Source: Dolomedes plantarius (taxonomy: Eukaryota > Arthropoda > Arachnida > Araneae > Dolomedidae). From it: DNA of 64,000 nt. Below the pieces are notes generated by a model, which had not been told where the DNA came from, did not search any database, and saw nothing but the letters and a program-made list of their open reading frames with translations. Positions 49,770 to 60,641 of the stretch are shown one piece after another (the first letter of the stretch is position 1; each line of letters begins with the position of its first letter). The position numbers and the translations under genes were made by a program. Location of the stretch: the NCBI GenBank assembly GCA_907164885.2, contig OU015493.1, positions 65,408,126 to 65,472,125 of the forward strand, in the 5' to 3' direction.

Positions 49770-52297
49770 TATATATATATGGGGAGGAAGCCATCTCCAC
49801 GGAAAACTTTTCCCAAAAACAGTCATCCCTGGTCACAAACCGATTCACATCCGAATACAGATTTATGCCACTCGCTAGTAGCAAGAACAATCATTCCAAA
49901 ATTTCATCTTCAAAAGACCCGAAAAGGCCAGATGATTTGCTGTCAAACACAAATTTCCTTATTCATGGTTTAGGATTTTGCGACAGAGGTTGAGGAAATT
50001 CGCTCGGCATTTTGGAAACATCTTGCGACATTACAGGAAATTTTTTCGTAAAATCAAACCGAAACCTTATCGGCTAAACGCAAACGATCGTGTGTCACGG
50101 TCAGATGATGGTATTTGTCTATGACGGGTAAGGGTGATGGTATTTGTGTATGACGGGGAAGGGTAACAACCCTGAAGGTGAAATATTAAGTGGGAAAATG
50201 GAAAAGCACGATGATAACAATGCGGGTTATCTTTCACACGTTAACTGAATTGAAAACGCTACACTTTACAGGAATAGGAAGTTTTAGGCCAGTTAAACAT
50301 CAACTCTTTAGGCTATAGGCTATGCAGTCCAAATCGCTGTTCTGTGAAAAATGACAATTCAAATGTAACGTCAGAACAATTTTTCTCAATCATCTGAGCG
50401 AAAATTAGAAGCCCGAAAGAATCCGAGAACCGTTGAGACTAGTAATTCATCGGCAAATGGGAAGTAACTCGGATATTCGAATGAAACAGCCATATCTAAT
50501 TTAACAAAAAAGGTCTCGTCAAGCTTATAGAATGGAACAATGTAATAAAATAACTATGAGCAATAACAGTACCTAGTTCTTGTCGGACTAATTACATCAA
50601 GTTCTTTTGCTTACTACTGAAGAATCAATCCTCACCTTTCTGGTTGACGCTAGGTGTCAGGGAGAAATCATCACAAGTTCACTCCAGGATCCCAATTTTA
50701 GGTTCGATATTATATTAGGAATAATTACTAAACTAACTACTAGGCAAAGACAAATTATGAAAATGTTTCATAGACACATGTTGAAACGGCTTTTTTAAAA
50801 TATAAATAGACTGGACGAACTAACATAACATAATTTCAAAACATAGCGACCACGTCCTTTATTCATAAAGCCGCTGTGGTTTGAAATCGGACATTCATAA
50901 TACGCTATGTTGCATACAAACACAGTTAACTTTTCTTTTCGAGCATAATACATACATATAATTTAAAGGCATGCATAATATGCAATGCTGTAACATTTTG
51001 CAATTAGTGTCATTCCTATGGTTCTCAACATATGAATGTGATTTTAGAATATCTAGTAATGGAAGTTTATGGATGTTTGGAGCTCAGGGAAGCTATTACA
51101 TTCTCCTCATAATAATTTGATTTTTTATTATCGACAAAATATTCCTTATCATACTGGAACAACTACATGTTCCATTTCTTCCTTGATAGTCTATCCCCTA
51201 TATTCACAATGCTTTGCTTCAACACCGCCTTTGATAAATCTTACCTCTAAGCGAACGCACAAGAAATTCAAGTACTTCAGGAAAAAGTCAAAAGTAAAAT
51301 TACGCAATCTAAACGAAATTAACAACTTTCTTGACGGAAAACAAATTCCAGACTTGTCTAGGAAGCTAACATGAATGTGTATGTGTGTTTACAACCAAAT
51401 TACTAACTACTTAAAGATTCGTTCAGACTGTCTATTCCAAGACTCCCATGATTTAAGTAGTAAATCAATAACTTGAACGTCATTCATGATCCCAAAGTCT
51501 TTTATTGTCATTTAAGTTATAATTTAAGTTAGAGCAGCTGGCGGTCAGGAATAAGAGTGGAAGAAATAAAGTTCAACAACCCCACAAGCAAATTCAAGTA
51601 GAAGGCTACGGATGATAATTATGATAATGAAGATGTGGGCTCCATTAAATTGGATCGGCAGCAGAGGAAATGCGAGAATAGTTGATTTAAATTTATCGTC
51701 ATGGCTTGTTTCGGCACTCTGACTTATCTTTATCGTGCTTATGGCATTATAAAAGGTTAAATTATATGATTAATCAGTATCTCATTACACGATGAAAATA
51801 CATATATTACGAACTGTACCAGAGGAAAACAGTCGAAACTAATGGTCTCACTCAAAAATATTTTGTTTTCAGAGCCAGACTCCGTAAATTTCTTTAAAAC
51901 CCCACGTATTCAAGCAATAAAAAATATGTCTTATAGTTGCTGTGGCAACAAAGAATGAGTCCATACATCATATGAGTTAGCATGAATAATATATTTGATG
52001 TAAAATTCAAAGAAAAAAAAGTAGGTGAAATGGGAGGCAGTATCAAGCTATTTTAATCCTTAGAAAATATACATAAATTATTGAAACATACAGACGAAAG
52101 AGAGAAAAACAGGAAAAAGTATGAGATTTTAACACAGTAGTGGCCACGGAAAGATGTGTTACATTCCATGTTTGAGATAAAGGAATACACAAGAAATAAG
52201 CTTCAGAGAACAGATAATTAAACCCTTTTAAAGCAAGAGAAAAAACACGCCAGTTCTTAAGAAAGAAGTAAACATACGTTTTAATTAAAACAAAATA
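49770..52297. other. Intergenic stretch, no recognised gene
   Basis: Only short ORFs without domains occur, such as 50607-50798 and 51069-51374. No paired repeats seen. Confidence 0.5.
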
Positions 52298-52870
52298 CAG
52301 TAACCACCGCTTATAGTGATCAGTGGTTATAAGAATCAACCGTTTATAAGAATCAATATCGCAAAAACAAAAACAAATGTATTATTTCCATGTTAAAATT
52401 TCCGCTTTAAAGAATCAATCCACCGGTTATAAGAATCAGTTTGCAATCTCCGCCTTCCTTTCATTTTTCCAAAAAATGCCACTTGAACTCTCAAAAGGTA
52501 CGAAATTCTTTCTTAAGTTTTTGAAAAGAAAGATTGATAAAACTTTGGGGTGGAAAACAGTCGTAAAATACATTCCTTTAGACATAACATAAGAGTTTCT
52601 CCTTATACGTTTTTGCTAAACACTGTCTTATTAGCTTTACCCAGGGGCATCTAACCCGCCCGGGTCCGATTTCGCTTTTCTCCAGACGGGCACTCCTTTT
52701 TTTCCCACCACTTACTTCCTGGTTGCGGATTTCTGAACCCTGAAACACATAAATCTTCCGCGAAGTGTCCACCATCACTTGCGCAAAAGGGACAGTGGAT
52801 TCAGCACTTCAAACCGTGAAACGTAAACGGATCCATTTTGCTGAATCAGATGAACCAGATGCTGAATCAA

Positions 52871-52909
52871 ACGTTTCACGGTTTGATTCAGAATCAAACC
52901 GTGAAACGT
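52871..52909. repeat. Perfect 19-bp hairpin with 1-nt loop
   Basis: ACGTTTCACGGTTTGATTC is followed by A and its exact inverse. A third partial copy of the arm (AAACCGTGAAACGTAAACG) lies at about 52811. It sits inside the pogo-type element. Confidence 0.93.
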
Positions 52910-53027
52910 AAGCTATAAAGTGAATCTTCGTCTGAGACTGTAATAAGCATACGTCGCTAGTATTCACTTTAGTTTTCTAACAAAATTGCCAGTTAGTGTT
53001 AGAACTTTTTGATAGTCGAATTCAAAT

Positions 53028-53132
53028 ATGATAAAAACAAGGAAAACTCTTAGTTTTTCTGAAAAACAGAACTTGTTAATTAGATATGATGCTCTTCCAA
53101 AGTGTAGTCAAAGAGAAGCTGTCTCTTGTTGA
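53028..53132 (+). pseudogene. pogo transposase N-terminal HTH fragment
   Basis: MIKTRKTLSFSEKQNLLIRY, then DALPKCSQREAVS and a stop. This matches the first helices of the CENP-B/Tigger DNA-binding domain (SxxEKxxLIxxYDxLPKCSQREAA pattern). Nothing of the DDE domain remains between here and the nested element. Confidence 0.8.
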
Positions 53133-53302
53133 TTTTATAATCATGTGTTGTTACTTATAGGTCTAGAAATTGAGTTATAGTATTTGTTTAGAAATTGAGT
53201 ATTTTTAAAATTATAAAAAATAATTTTAATAAATGATAAATAACGTAAATTAAAGAGTATTTAATGGTAAATTATGTATATATGTGCCTGTGTGTTTATA
53301 TA

Positions 53303-54606
53303 CAGGGTGGCTAATAAATAGTGTGACAAATATCGAATCATTTAATTACACACAGATGAAATAGAAAATGGAAAATACAACAATATTATGAGCATTATAC
53401 ATGAAATTTTACCATGAAATAATTTTACTCGAATCGACCGCCATCTTTATCGATTTCTAAAGATAATCTCTTACGCCACTGTCCTATTGCGGCACGAATC
53501 ATTTTATGAGGTAATTTGTCCCATTCACTGCGTATGGAAGCTTTGAGGGAGTCCAAACTTCTGTGCTGCTTAGCATTTACTTTAGACTCTAAAATCCCCC
53601 AAATGCAATAATCTAAAGGATTTAGATCTGGTGAAGAAGGTGGCCAATCTTCTTTCTTGATAAACTGCGGGCAATTGGCATGGAGCCATTCCTGTGTTGT
53701 TTTGGATAGGTGGGAAGGTGCAGAATCTTGCTGAAATAGCGAATTTTTTTTGGGATACAATCTGTTAGCATGTGGTAATAAACGTGTAGCCAATACTTCC
53801 TGTTTGTAATATTCAGCATTGATTTTTACCCCTTTATCGATGAATTTCAGAGGCAGTTTTCCATTGTGTGACACTGCAGCCCAAACCATAACAGAATTCT
53901 TGTTCTGAAAGAGTTTAACAGTTCGAAGATTTTCAGGTATATCCTCGAAGTTTGCTGAATATACAACATCATTTTTAGCATTATAACTTTGTTCTGTACA
54001 AAACAGCTTCTCACCAGAGAAAATTATTTTTTCAACACTTTTGCTACCGTGCCGGTTCAGCAATTTCTTACATCTTTGTAACCTTTTTACTATTTGTGCA
54101 GTAGTCAAACCTTGAACTTTTCTTTTGCGATAAGGGCGAAAACCCAGGTCTTCATTTATGATAAGTTGCATAGTTCTGCGACTGATGTTCTCTTCTGCAG
54201 CCATTTTATTTGCAGAACGTTGTGGATTTCTTCGTATCTTATCACGAATTCTTTTGATATGTTCTTTTGTACGAAAAGTGCGTGGACGACCGGACCTTGG
54301 TCGATCTTTAAATCGATTATTGGATACCAATAGCTGTATAGTCCTATATATAAACGTCCTATTAAAACCAAAGCATTTTAATTGCTTAAATATTTTACCT
54401 GCAGAAAATCCGCGATCAAAAAGCTGTTTAACCATTAACCTTTTGGCTTCCATCTTTAAAAATATTCTACATGTTTTACTTTAAAAAAAATCGTCTGCGT
54501 TTACAAAAAGTTGCCAATCACACAAATAGATAGATAAATTGTTTTTCCAAACGATTAAAATTAACTCTTATTTTTTGGAGTGTTACAGTATTTATTAGCC
54601 ACCCTG
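53303..54606 (-). mobile_element. DD37D (maT-type) Tc1/mariner element, complete
   Basis: 1304 bp with inverted ends CAGGGTGGCTAATAAATA and TA at 53301-53302 and 54607-54608. A single full-length transposase gene lies on the minus strand. It is nested within the pogo-type element 52298-54733. Confidence 0.95.
53425..54453 (-). CDS. DD37D (maT-like) transposase, full length but first catalytic Asp replaced
   Basis: 342 codons uninterrupted from ATG 54453 to the stop at 53425. An N-terminal paired-like helix-turn-helix pair spans about residues 5-110, with RPRSGRPRTF (51-60) as the GRPR-type linker between the two HTH halves. In the catalytic domain the first site reads IIFSGEKLF with Gly147 where FSDEKLF is expected. 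The second is LFQQDSAPSHLSK (Asp243) and the third SSPDLNPLDYCIWG (Asp281), 37 residues apart, the maT spacing. A conserved VMVWAAVSHNGK block (188-199) is intact. Replacing one member of the Asp triad should abolish strand cleavage, although DNA binding could remain. It is the least decayed transposase in the window. Confidence 0.93.
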   Translation of the reverse strand: MEAKRLMVKQLFDRGFSAGKIFKQLKCFGFNRTFIYRTIQLLVSNNRFKDRPRSGRPRTFRTKEHIKRIRDKIRRNPQRSANKMAAEENISRRTMQLIINEDLGFRPYRKRKVQGLTTAQIVKRLQRCKKLLNRHGSKSVEKIIFSGEKLFCTEQSYNAKNDVVYSANFEDIPENLRTVKLFQNKNSVMVWAAVSHNGKLPLKFIDKGVKINAEYYKQEVLATRLLPHANRLYPKKNSLFQQDSAPSHLSKTTQEWLHANCPQFIKKEDWPPSSPDLNPLDYCIWGILESKVNAKQHRSLDSLKASIRSEWDKLPHKMIRAAIGQWRKRLSLEIDKDGGRFE

Positions 54607-54735
54607 TATATGTACAAGTATATATTTGTGTATGTGTGCCTGTCCAAAGGGAAGTTTCGGTTATAAGAATCAACCGCTTATAAGAATCAAAAACAGTAAT
54701 AACAAACGTGATTCTTATAAGCGGAAATCACTGTA

Positions 54736-56239
54736 CTATGCAAATCGCTTGTCTGCAAACATTAAAGAAAAAGAAAGAAGGAACAAGTAACCTGTGTTTC
54801 AATCGACATAAATCAGTAAAATGGAATACATTTTATCACTGCTATTTAGTTTGCTGTTAATTCATGTATTTCATATTTGGGAGCAGTAGCATTAACAAAT
54901 TTTATCATTACTCTTAAAATAGTTGTTACAGACGTATTTCATATTGGAATTTTATAAATATGTCAATTTCTTTTTGTTACTCTGAAAAGAAAAAAAGAAA
55001 AGGAAAAAGATCATTTCATGTCTTTTTTGTATTACTATTTAAAAGCAACAATGAAAATACACGCGGAAAGTACATTACTTCTTTCAGCTACACTAGAGTC
55101 GTAGCACATTTTTTAGTTTGAAATCTTGTGCAAAACAAAAATATGAAAAATTAAGGCTCACTTAGCATTTATCTACAAAGGAAGGATTACAAATGTGGAT
55201 TTATGCGGGTTCACAGAGTGATGTCCTAACCTAACAGTGAAGTACGGTAGAAACGATACTACCTTACCAATGAAATATTTTTGGCGAAACAATGGAGCAT
55301 TTGGGTGAATTTTTGAAATTTTAAAATCCTAATTAGATTTTTTAGTACTAATAAAATATTAAATTATTCAACTTAAATTTTAGAAATTAACATTAAGAGT
55401 TGTTTTACTTTTTGTAGAAATACTGATAAGAATACTAATGTAAACCACGAAGAAAACTTGAAGCATTACGTTCCTGAGGGCTAAAAAGGATATTTTTAGC
55501 ATACATTATTTGTAGTAAACTAGTTATGTTATAGCTTTCAAAGTATTTTACATTTAGGCCATCGATACATCTTTAACCATGACTGGTTTAGTTTCATTTT
55601 TTTCTACGTTTATTAATTTAAAATAATCTGTCTACTTTTAATGATTTTTTTAAAAATTTTTTACCTAGTTTCTTCTAGTTTAATGTTTGTTCCGGCATCC
55701 TCTGCATTTCAGCCTTCATTGTCACCCCATGTTTCACGGAGGACTGCGTTGCTTAAGTTTGTTCTTTGCAGCTGCAATGAATGATTCAACAGGCTTAAGT
55801 TAGTAGTTTTAGGGTTTCATTATTATTGTTGTTTCTTTCGCTTTGTATAACATTTTTTTTTCTTCCCATTTGGCTTGATCCGTGTTGGATTGATAATTGA
55901 GATCAAACATTCTACAGAAATGAGTCTTCGTTTTAAGATAACGTTGGCAAATATTGTACCAGAGAAATTGGAAGCAATGCATTATAATAATACGGGTTTC
56001 TTTCATAATTTAGATTTCTGTTTCAAAGTCCTCCCAAACCACTTACAGAGGGGGGGGGGGGGGACTATTAGCGTCTTGCTATGGAAGTATTATTCCACTA
56101 TATTATAGTCCATTTCTTTCTTGGTTGCTGTTGTCGTTGTTCACAGCTCATTTTTCTCCAGTTTTGTAAATATAAAATTTTCCCAGCTAAATCAACATAC
56201 TATATTTTAGATTGCAAAATGCTCCTCGAATAAAAAGAA
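54736..56239. other. Intergenic stretch, no recognised gene
   Basis: AT-rich, with a poly-G run at about 56050-56063. No domains or paired repeats recognised. Confidence 0.5.
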
Positions 56240-56895
56240 TCAGAAGGACAAGGTAACGGAAAGTAAAACTGAGATACGATAAATCCTTTCTGTATTTCTA
56301 TGACATTAGAAGAGTTGAGCAAGTCGTTGCAGTAATAAACGTAATCGTTCGAGCGAACAAATATTTCACAAAATCATCCGAACACAGAATGAATAGTATC
56401 CGATTCGAAGAGAAATCGAGAGTTGTCTCTCTTCGTTAATTCAATGAGTAACAGAACATCCGATTAAATAGAACGGATTATTTTAATATACCTCAAGTAT
56501 CAGCTCTTCTTTTCACAAATACGTGCGCAATGTTACAAGTATTGAAGGCTTTCTTTTTTCTTAAAATAATATGCATTAATTGTTATTTGACAAGGAAAGG
56601 AAAGTTTGGTAATTCTATGACATTGGAAGAGTTGAGTAAGTCGTTGCTGTAGTAAACGTAATCATTCGAGCGAACAAATATTTCACAAAATCATCCGAAC
56701 ACAGAATGAATGGTATCTGATTCGGAGAGAAATCAAGAGTTTTCTCCCCCCTAATTCTATGAGTAACAGATCCTGCGATTAAATAGTGAGGATTATTTAT
56801 TTTAATATATCTCATATATCAGATCTTTTTTCCCTAAATATGTGGGTCATGGTACAAGTACTGGGGACGCTTTTAAGATAATATGCACGGTATTG
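56240..56895. repeat. Tandem duplication, two ~316-bp units
   Basis: Unit 1 (from about 56240) and unit 2 (from about 56581) share CTATGACATT-GAAGAGTTGA, CGAGCGAACAAATATTTCAC and AAAATCATCCGAACACAGAA, with moderate divergence. A third partial start may lie at about 56905. No ORF is conserved between units. Confidence 0.88.
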
Positions 56896-57045
56896 TGGAG
56901 TCATATGACTAAGGAAGGAAAGTTTTAACAAAATTTCCGACATACACAAGAGATACTTTTTCAAATAAAGTGTGAATGCATTATGTATAGTATGAGGCTA
57001 TTGACAAGTCTGCCGTCCAGTGTTCTGGTAAGGAATATGAATATA

Positions 57046-57216
57046 CAGTGGAATCTCGATCGATCGTTTTCGGATACATCGTTTTTTCGTATGTGTCGTT
57101 CATTTTATCCAGTCCCAGCGATCATATTGCTTTGTTATGTTTCCGCATCTATCGTTTTCCCGCATTTAGCGTTCATTTCAGTTGGTCCCTTGAAAAACGA
57201 CAGATTGAGATTCCAC

Positions 57217-57218
<2 letters not shown>
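57046..57218. mobile_element. Short pogo-like inverted-repeat element
   Basis: Ends CAGTGGAATCTCGATC and GATTGAGATTCCACTG. Internal CGTTTT / ATCGTTTT motifs recur. 173 bp, no ORF. TA precedes the left end; the right flank has been altered by the adjacent microsatellite. Confidence 0.7.

Positions 57219-57300
<82 letters not shown>
57219..57300. repeat. (TG)n-(TA)n microsatellite
   Basis: Long TA tract between the pogo-like element and the first Helitron-like insertion. Confidence 0.95.
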
Positions 57301-57301
<1 letters not shown>

Positions 57302-57717
57302 TTATATATAAAGAGAGAGCGATTTTGTACGTGGAGGGTAATCTCCAGAACCACTGCACCTATTTGAAAAATTCTTTCACTGTTTGAAATGTACAGTATT
57401 CCAGATGGACATAGGCTATATATTATGTATATCTAATCAGTAGAAATAAAGTTAGGGGCTTAATCCTAACAATCTCCATTGTTACCGCTACTGTCTTCTA
57501 CCGCTTTTTGTTCCGAAGATTTCAACGATCCTTATCGTGGTGCTATCGCGCTGGGCTTCTGTTCTGACGGTAGCGGTTCGAACCTAGCCGTTCTCCGGCA
57601 CGCCTTTTTCTTTTAAAAAATTAACTTTAAAAAAGATTTACAATTTATTGGCTATCAACTGGAAATTTATTGGTATAATATTTTGTTCAACCCGGACAAA
57701 GTCGGGACGGGCCGCTA

Positions 57718-57718
<1 letters not shown>
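57301..57718 (+). mobile_element. Helitron-like element A
   Basis: Starts TTATATATAAAGAGAGAGCG. It contains the block AATCTCCAGAACCACTGCAC, then TTGAAAAATTCTTTCACTG, familiar from animal Helitrons. It ends with a hairpin and CTAG (CCCGGACAAAGTCGGGACGG, then GCCGCTAGT), the classic Helitron 3' end. A degenerate tRNA-like stretch lies at 57529-57600. No ORF. Confidence 0.82.
57529..57600 (+). other. Degenerate tRNA-like sequence inside Helitron-like element A
   Basis: GCGCTGGGCTTCTGTTCTGA, followed by GGTTCGAACCTAGCC, has the layout of an anticodon stem and a B-box with T-stem. The A-box side (CGTGGTGCTATC) is degenerate. Not a functional tRNA; possibly a SINE-like or internal promoter remnant. 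Confidence 0.45.

Positions 57719-57785
<67 letters not shown>
57719..57785. repeat. (TA)n microsatellite between Helitron-like elements
   Basis: Pure TA tract that starts at the CTAG/T end of element A. Confidence 0.95.
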
Positions 57786-57789
<4 letters not shown>

Positions 57790-57793
57790 GTTA

Positions 57794-58495
57794 TCTATAT
57801 ATATAAAACAGTTCCGTAACTGACTCATTCATTCACTGACTGACTGACTGATATACAACGCACAGACCAAACCGCTGGACCTGGGCTGAAATTTTGCATG
57901 GCGATTCTTCTAATAGTGTAGGGGTGCACTAAGAAAGATTTTTCAAAAATTCTTCTTAGATTTTTAAAAATTAAATTTTTAAGCTGTTTTTTAAACTTTT
58001 TTACGTTTGCATTTAAAATAATACATTGGGGGTTATAAAATTTATATCACGAGCAAGATCATAAAAATTCCTTCAAAATGAATTTTTTTTCGAATTTTTA
58101 CCTCCATTTCCTGATTTTTGGTGAATTTTTAAGGATTAATTTTTAGAATTTAATTTATTAAATGCTGATCACGTGATTTCTTTTTCTGGTACTTTCAATA
58201 AATTTATCGTCACGTGCGTAACAACTAAATAGACCAAAAAAATATTTTTTTCTCTTTTTAATGCAACAGACGATTGGATATTATCCAAAAAAAAATGCAT
58301 ATCCCTTACGATTTTTTTTATAAATAAATATATATATATATATATAGATATATATTTTACATCAATTGTATACATTGATCATCGCATTTATTATAAATAT
58401 ATATATATATATTTATTTTTTGGCATAAATTGCATACGTTGACTGTTGTATTTAATTTGAATGTACTCCGTAGCGAAGAGCGGGTTTTCAGCTAG
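57794..58495 (+). mobile_element. Helitron-like element B
   Basis: Starts TCTATATATATAAAACAGTT (a partial duplicate of this start lies just before, at 57782). It includes CGCTGGACCTGGGCTGAAAT and ends GCGGGTTTTCAGCTAG. Non-coding, with internal TA and poly-A/T tracts. Confidence 0.75.
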
Positions 58496-59295
58496 TATAT
58501 ATATATAAAACGCGTAGGTATGCGGCACAAAAATCGACGATATTTCTACACTCCGAATGGCAACGGCTGCCACTACCAGATGTAAACATTAGCGGCCGTC
58601 CGCAATTTGCAACCGCGCGTCAACATGGATTTACGCACTGAAATCAGGAATGTTCGAAAGCGAGCTGCACGATCAAGTGAAAATTGGGAACAGTCTCAAG
58701 AATGAAAGCGAAGAAATAATTCATTAAGAGAGGGGCGTGAAAGCGAGAGCATAAATAATCGCGAGGTTAAGCTTAACCGTCGCCGGCATAGCAATAAACA
58801 ACCAGTAATATTTAATTTTCTACACTTTTTTCAGTACTTGCTGAATTTTTACTCCATTTTATAAGTGAAGAAATTTTCTCAACAATTTATTATTTCATAT
58901 GATTAAGTGTAGATATCTGAATTGTGAACAGTAATACATACAGAGAGTGATGTAATCAACACTATATTTTAAAATTTTCCCCAACAATTTCTTATTTGTT
59001 GCAATGATAAAGTGTAGATATCTTAATTTTGAAAAATAGTACATACAAAGAGGGATGTAATTCTTAAAATCATTGATGTTGGGTTTCTCAGTCTTATCTT
59101 GAACTTTTTTCTGAGGAAATGGAAATTCACATTTTTTTTATCACGATGTTCTAGAATCAGCCTTATAGAGAATACCCCTTACAACATATATTTGTGATGA
59201 CAGGTAATGGTAACATTCCTTACATATGTTATTTCAGTTGCGTTGTTTTGCAAAAGAAAATATAAAACTAAAAGCGACCATCGCGCAGCGGCTAG
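58496..59295 (+). mobile_element. Helitron-like element C, deletion derivative
   Basis: Begins TATATATATATAAAACGCGT right after the CTAG of element B and ends CGCGCAGCGGCTAG. A short basic ORF start (ATG at 58625: MDLRTEIRNVRKRAARSSEN) resembles the Arg/Glu-rich N-terminus of animal Helitron proteins. The Rep and helicase parts are missing. Confidence 0.65.
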
Positions 59296-59722
59296 TTTTT
59301 AAAAAAAAATCGAAATTTTAAGATGATACTAGCGAATGTATTCTACCCAAAATTACTGTTTGTTTATGCACTTCTGAACACTCAAACAGTTAAACATCAT
59401 CAATTCTTAATTTTCGACACCAGATTAGGTTCAACTACGTAACCAGAATTTTGCTTTACATTTAATATAACTCTAAAGACAGTGGCGTACTAGGTTACGT
59501 TGTAAGTTATGTGATTATGTTTGGAAAATTAATTACAATATGAACATAATGCCTTAATCAATCACGATAACTTTGGCTATCTTAAATATATCTAGAAGTG
59601 TGAACCCTAATCTTTTAACTATTAGTCCACATTTTCGTAAAAGGGGATTTTCCCTATACCAATGGACTACAACAAATGAAATCGCATCCCACCGATGGGG
59701 TGGGGGTCTCAACCCGACAGGC
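59296..59722. other. Spacer between Helitron C and the hAT element
   Basis: No recognised feature. Poly-A near 59303. Confidence 0.5.
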
Positions 59723-59730
59723 CCATAGCT

Positions 59731-60633
59731 TAAGGTGACCAGACGTCCCGCTTTTGGCGGGACAGTCCCGATTTTTAACAATTTGTCCCGCGTCCCGTGG
59801 CGTTTTAAAAAAGTCCCGATTTTGGGGAAGAATGCACGACAAGCTATGAGAACGGGAAGGGAATATACGTTTTCGGCGGCCATGTGGCTAAAACCAAGAT
59901 ATGAGTTTTATATTATTTTTGTTGTCTCACGACAAGTGCCTCCGCATTTGGGAAAAAAAAAATAAATAAAATAAATTATTTTTGTTAATATTATAATGTT
60001 AAGCTTTAATGATAACAAATAATTGTAATATTTCCGAAAATGATCTTTTTTAATGAGGTATCATTAGAAAAAAATATATTGATAAGGAAAAGGTTAAATC
60101 TTGGGCATCAGCAAAAATCACAATAGAGAACAAATGGTTAGTAATATTTCATCATTTTGAAACAAACTATGTTCCATACAATAATGCACTAAAAATTGTC
60201 GAATACGCGCTGTCCTTACCAGGAATTAATATTGCGACTGAACGCGTTTTTTCTACGGTAAATAAAGTGTGGACACCAGAAAAATCACAATTAAGTGTTG
60301 AGACTTTGAAAGCCCTTTTATGTGTGAAATGTAATTTAAAAAATTCTTGTGAAAAATTTCATGACCTTTTAAACAACGACAGCAATCTACTAAAAAAAAT
60401 TCACTCAAATGAGACATATGCCAAAGAATAAAATAATACTATACATAATTTTTTTTATTTATATTTGCAAATTGCACTTATGTTGAAATTAAAAAATATA
60501 TATATTACAATACTATTTTTGCGTTCTATGAAAATTTTTGTTGCTCCATATAGACCAAATTTTTAATCAAGCCCCCCCCCCCCCCCCCTGCCAATGTGTC
60601 CCGCTTTACCAATGTTAAAATCTGGTCACCTTA
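59731..60633 (+). mobile_element. Short hAT element with perfect 8-bp target duplication
   Basis: Ends TAAGGTGACCAGACGTCCCG and, inverted, TAAGGTGACCAGATTTTAAC. The octamer CCATAGCT flanks both sides (59723-59730, 60634-60641). 903 bp keeping only the transposase C-terminus. A poly-C run of about 16 lies at 60573-60588. Confidence 0.92.
60057..60431 (+). pseudogene. hAT transposase C-terminal dimerisation domain
   Basis: An open frame of ~125 codons ending TAA 60431. It includes IVEYALSLPGINIATERVFS and then TVNKVWTPEKSQLSVETLKA, the hallmark hAT dimerisation block (ERxFSxxN...RxxLxxETLxALL). The N-terminal BED finger and catalytic core are deleted. Confidence 0.88.
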
Positions 60634-60641
60634 CCATAGCT

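Larger units (their letters stand above)
52298..54733 (+). mobile_element. pogo-type element, split by a DD37D element
   Basis: Left end CAGTAACCACCGCTTATA and inverted right end CAGTGATTTCCGCTTATAAG, both next to TA (52296-52297, 54734-54735). The motif TTATAAGAATCA recurs near both ends (about 52328, 52344, 52431, 54661, 54679 and, inverted, 54711), a likely transposase-binding array. It contains a CENP-B-type HTH fragment at 53028 and is interrupted by 53303-54606. Confidence 0.88.

Noticed and set aside
53622..54484. Secondary ORFs overlapping the DD37D transposase
   Set aside because: They are frame and strand shadows of the intact 342-codon transposase.
55266..55304. Second candidate UBL3 first exon (MLHCFAKNISL before GTAAGG)
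   Set aside because: It is in phase with a good donor but has no similarity to the family N-terminus; such matches are expected by chance over 20 kb.
57135..57359. ORFs encoding alternating Ile-Tyr
   Set aside because: They are translations of the (TA)n microsatellite.
59554..59883. Minus-strand ORF of 109 codons
   Set aside because: It runs over a hAT terminal repeat and flanking sequence and has no domain.
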